This document shows positions 5,843-8,078 of a stretch of 8,078 bases of DNA, piece by piece. Source of the stretch: JANJUB01 sp040081075 (GTDB taxonomy: Bacteria; Armatimonadota; Fimbriimonadia; Fimbriimonadales; Fimbriimonadaceae); contig JBEBHJ010000092.1 of the NCBI GenBank assembly GCA_040081075.1, forward strand, positions 1 through 8,078, in the 5' to 3' direction. The position numbers and the translations under genes were made by a program. Positions within the stretch are counted from its first letter, which is position 1. Each line of letters begins with the position of its first letter. Below the pieces are notes generated by a model, which saw only the letters and a list, made by a program, of their open reading frames with translations, was not told the origin of the DNA and did not search any database.

Positions 5843-6043
5843 ATGGCAGAAAAAGCATTTATTAAGGTATCCGAAGTAGCAGAAGAGATCGGGCTTGGCA
5901 AATCCATGGTTTACAAGCTCATTTCCGACGGCGTCATTCCCTCGGTCAAGATCGCAGGCGTCAAGGCGCGGCGCGTTTCGCGCAAGGCGCTTGATGCTTG
6001 GATTGTGGAGCAGGAGGAGGGTTCGATTGTCGAATCCGAGTAA
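5843..6043 (+). CDS. AlpA/excisionase-type helix-turn-helix protein
   Basis: This 66-residue protein is almost entirely one MerR-like winged helix (HTH_17/excisionase type). FIKVSEVAEEIGLGKSMVY forms the helix-turn-helix (6-24), KLISDGVIPSVKIAG the recognition end and wing (25-39), and RRVSRKALDAWI (43-54) the final helix. Such proteins act as recombination directionality factors, which bend attachment-site DNA for excision, or as transcription activators like AlpA of P4-type satellites. It lies opposite the int operon across an 85-bp control region and overlaps the primase gene by 17 bases, so it probably governs the choice between integration and excision or replication. The start is fixed by AAGGAG six bases upstream. 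Which of the two roles applies cannot be told from the sequence. Confidence 0.88.
   Translation: MAEKAFIKVSEVAEEIGLGKSMVYKLISDGVIPSVKIAGVKARRVSRKALDAWIVEQEEGSIVESE
6016..6020 (+). promoter_or_regulatory. SD deciding a TTG start for the primase gene
   Basis: GGAGG, inside a longer AGGAGGAGGG run (6012-6021) at the end of the AlpA-like gene, lies six bases before TTG 6027. No ATG or GTG in this frame is as well placed, so TTG is taken as the start. The arrangement also couples translation of the two genes. Confidence 0.75.
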
Positions 6044-7934
6044 CTATCTCGGCATCAACGACCAACCGCTGCCAGAAGCCGCCTTAGCTTATGGTGAGCT
6101 TGGGCGGCGTGTTGTTCCCATTCACGGGATTGTGGATGGGTGGTGTACTTGCGGCGATCCTGATTGCGAGAGTCCTGGCAAACATCCGAGATTCAAGGGA
6201 TGGCAACAGGAAGCGACCTGTGATCCTGCCAAGATTCGCGAGTGGTGGAAGAAGTGCCCTCACGCCAACATAGGCTTGTTGACCGGGGGCCAGGTTAATG
6301 CCCTTGACTCTGACCCTCGAAACGGCGGCGACAAGTCTCTGGAGGGCCTTCTCATGGAACATGGGAAGTTTCCCGATTGTCCGGTGCAAGACACGGGGGG
6401 CGGGGGGAATCACTTTCTATTTGCAACTCCTATCGGCTTGAAGTCTGGTGAGCATCCTGGGATTGACGTCAAAGGGGAAGGTGGCTTCATTGTGGTCGCT
6501 CCATCGAACCATATCAGCGGAAAGAAGTATCAGTGGCAACTTGGTTCGGAGTTGGGTGCGGTCGAGGTGCCTCCGGCACCGGGTTGGTTGGCCCGGCGGG
6601 CTGCCCCCAAGGTGCTGGCCTCGCCTGCTGAGCAAGGTGAGAAATATACGAAAGGGGGCAGAAACAACTACCTTGCGAGCATTGCTGGAAGGTTGCGACG
6701 AGCGGGGCTTGCCGAAGATGAAATCGAGGGCGCGCTCAAGGTTACCAATGCTCGTGACTGCTTGCCACCACTGGGGAATGGTGAAGTCGCTAAGATTGCT
6801 AAGTCAATCGGGGGATATCCGTCTGTCGAAGCTGATCGAGTGAACGAGATCGGGCGAAGAGAAGGGGCTGAGAGCCTCGCTGAGGCACTTTCTGCAGTTG
6901 AGGCATTCCTTAGTCGTTTCGTTGTGTTGCCGTCGGTGCATGATGGCGTAGCAATCACGCTTTGGACGGCCCACACCTATTGTGTTGATCAGGCAGATAC
7001 CTCTCCCTATTTGTCGGTAAGCAGTGCTGAGAAGCAATGCGGCAAGACACGGTTACTAGACGTGCTTGAAGTGTTAGTGCACAATCCCTGGCGGATCGTC
7101 TCGGTAAGTGAAGCGGTTGTGTTTCGCAAGATTGATAAGGATAAGCCGACCTTAATGCTTGATGAGGTGGATACCGTTTTTGGCCCGAACACGAGCCAAA
7201 ACAACGAGGGGCTCAGAGCCCTGCTGAATGCCGGGAACCGGAAAGGGACAAGGGTGCCAAGGATTGAGGGAAAGGATTTCAAGATTAGGGAGTTCGATGT
7301 CTTTTGCCCGAAAGCTTTGGCGGGAATCGGCAAGCTTCCCCCAACAGTAGCCGACCGCTCAATCCCGATTCGGTTGCGACGTAAGAAGCGAACAGAAGGG
7401 GTTGAGCGATTCAAGAATCGTGTTCATCGTGGCATTGCCCGAGAGATTGGCGAGGACTTACAAGGGTGGATTGCCTCAAGCGAGCTGCCTACGGACCCAG
7501 TCCTTCCTGACTGTCTAAGCGACCGTGCCCATGACGGTTGGGAACTCTTGTTCGCAATAGCAGCGGCGGCGGGAGGCGCATGGCCGGAAAGGGCTCGACT
7601 TGCGGCGACGATGCTTATGCCGTCGGGTGATGATGATGACTCGTTGAGTCTAATGTTGCTGAGGGACCTAAGAGCTATCTTTACCGAAGAAGATCGGCCG
7701 AAGTGGCCTTCGGCGACCTTGATTGAGCGGCTCAAGGAGATCGAAGATGCTCCTTGGAGGGACTTGGGCAAGGATGGCGTAACGGCCAATAAGTTGGCTG
7801 GCATGCTGAGGCCGTACGGGATCAAGTCAAAGAATGTTCGACACGGCGATGGTGTCCCCAAAGGCTATCTTCCGTGTGATTTCGAGGATACGTTTGAGCG
7901 GTATTTGACGGTTGCCGCTACGGAAGAGGGCTAG
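6027..7934 (+). CDS. Prim-Pol / DUF3631 ATPase replication protein
   Basis: This is a likely primase-polymerase fused to a helicase-like ATPase that starts replication of the excised element. From TTG 6027 it has 635 residues. The N-terminal Prim-Pol domain (about 15-190) shows the Zn knuckle CTCGDPDCESPGKHP (Cys40, Cys42, Cys47, His53), catalytic LDSD (Asp94, Asp96), GGGGNHFLF with His129, and GIDVKGEGGFIVVAPS with Asp147. A PriCT-1-like helical segment follows (about 207-265). The DUF3631-type ATPase region (about 325-628) has Walker A AEKQCGKT (334-341), Walker B LMLDE (376-380), and the family blocks LRALLNAGNRKG (396-407), PKALAGIGKLP (428-438) and DRSIPIRLRRK (443-453). The frame is open back to 5895, but that stretch overlaps the AlpA-like gene, so TTG 6027 with GGAGG is preferred. 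Confidence 0.92.
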   Translation: MSNPSNYLGINDQPLPEAALAYGELGRRVVPIHGIVDGWCTCGDPDCESPGKHPRFKGWQQEATCDPAKIREWWKKCPHANIGLLTGGQVNALDSDPRNGGDKSLEGLLMEHGKFPDCPVQDTGGGGNHFLFATPIGLKSGEHPGIDVKGEGGFIVVAPSNHISGKKYQWQLGSELGAVEVPPAPGWLARRAAPKVLASPAEQGEKYTKGGRNNYLASIAGRLRRAGLAEDEIEGALKVTNARDCLPPLGNGEVAKIAKSIGGYPSVEADRVNEIGRREGAESLAEALSAVEAFLSRFVVLPSVHDGVAITLWTAHTYCVDQADTSPYLSVSSAEKQCGKTRLLDVLEVLVHNPWRIVSVSEAVVFRKIDKDKPTLMLDEVDTVFGPNTSQNNEGLRALLNAGNRKGTRVPRIEGKDFKIREFDVFCPKALAGIGKLPPTVADRSIPIRLRRKKRTEGVERFKNRVHRGIAREIGEDLQGWIASSELPTDPVLPDCLSDRAHDGWELLFAIAAAAGGAWPERARLAATMLMPSGDDDDSLSLMLLRDLRAIFTEEDRPKWPSATLIERLKEIEDAPWRDLGKDGVTANKLAGMLRPYGIKSKNVRHGDGVPKGYLPCDFEDTFERYLTVAATEEG

Positions 7935-7936
7935 AA

Positions 7937-8022
7937 CGCTACACCGCTACAAAGAGGGTGTTTGAACTGAACCTGAGCGGGGCGCATGTAGCGTTGTAGC
8001 GGATGAATGCCTTAAGTAGCGG
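7937..8022. repeat. Iteron-like CGCTACA repeats, candidate replication origin
   Basis: CGCTACA occurs at 7937-7943 and 7945-7951 (8-bp period). Its reverse complement TGTAGCG occurs at 7987-7993 and 7995-8001 (again 8 bp), with a fifth, imperfect copy AGTAGCG at 8015-8021. The two pairs are in inverted orientation around a 35-bp centre. The block begins two bases after the primase stop codon. Clustered phased heptamers beside a replication initiator gene are typical of plasmid and satellite origins. As RNA the arms could also pair into a long stem ending the primase message. Confidence 0.6.
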
Positions 8023-8023
8023 A

Positions 8024-8038
8024 GGGGGCGGAACCCCC
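8024..8038 (+). other. Small G5/C5 hairpin
   Basis: GGGGG (8024-8028) and CCCCC (8034-8038) flank CGGAA, giving a compact five-pair G-C stem after the iteron block. No T-tract follows, so it is not a standard intrinsic terminator. It may be part of the origin structure or a pause site; the sequence decides nothing more. Confidence 0.3.
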
Positions 8039-8078
8039 CATTGTGTGGGTCGCTGTCTGATAGGGTGCCCGAAATATG

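Noticed and set aside
5895..6026. Upstream extension of the primase reading frame with an ATG at 5895
   Set aside because: It lies entirely inside the AlpA-like gene in another frame, encodes an Arg/Ser-rich low-quality peptide with no family match, and has no SD. TTG 6027 with GGAGG is much better placed.
7961..7967. TTTGAAC shared with the palindrome at 3709-3715 as a possible integrase arm site
   Set aside because: A seven-base match is expected by chance in a window of this length, and no further copies or ordered spacing were seen.
8003..8078. Reading frame opening at ATG 8003 and running off the right edge
   Set aside because: It has only about 25 codons, overlaps the last repeat and the G5/C5 hairpin, has no SD and gives a Gly/Cys-rich translation without family features. 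It cannot be supported without more sequence. The ATG at 8076-8078 likewise gives no information.

Overview
The window shows a bacterial chromosomal segment (1 to about 3,700) joined at a tRNA-Thr gene to the left end of an integrated mobile element (about 3,700 to the right edge). No rRNA or other direct taxonomic marker is present, so the host is not named. The chromosomal genes lack usable Shine-Dalgarno (SD) sequences and instead carry TANNNT hexamers 6-7 nt before the start codon. This is the pattern of leaderless transcription described in groups such as Deinococcota and Actinomycetota. Armatimonadota or Planctomycetota are also possible hosts, but that is only a guess.

Chromosomal part. 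A leftward aldehyde dehydrogenase (1-1492, C-terminus off the window) has the N-terminal signature and domain-end sequence of the tandem-domain ALDH16 family, but keeps the catalytic Cys and Glu. Only 34 bp away, in the opposite direction, begins a tight operon: bcp/prxQ (1527-1979), panB (1989-2774) and panC (2771-3577). PanB and PanC are two enzymes of pantothenate (coenzyme A precursor) synthesis. No panD or panE lies in the window. A complete tRNA-Thr(UGU) gene with encoded CCA follows (3629-3703).

Mobile part. Twelve bases after the tRNA lies the 3' end of a leftward tyrosine recombinase (3716-4750). It is coupled by an ATGA overlap to an upstream gene of unknown function that ends in a four-cysteine zinc finger (4747-5757). 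An 85-bp divergent control region (5758-5842) contains direct and inverted repeats. Rightward from it run a small AlpA/excisionase-type DNA-binding protein (5843-6043) and a large replication protein with Prim-Pol, PriCT-like and DUF3631 ATPase regions (6027-7934, TTG start). Immediately after this gene, CGCTACA heptamers in tandem and inverted arrangement (7937-8022) look like iterons of a replication origin.

The order tRNA / int / unknown gene | AlpA / primase / iterons resembles a phage satellite or small integrative plasmid. The AlpA-like protein probably controls excision or gene expression, the integrase recombines at the tRNA 3' end, and the Prim-Pol protein probably replicates the excised circle from the nearby repeats. 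The far end of the element, with the second att site and any capsid-hijacking or cargo genes, lies beyond position 8078. No gene-free stretch exceeds 300 bases.
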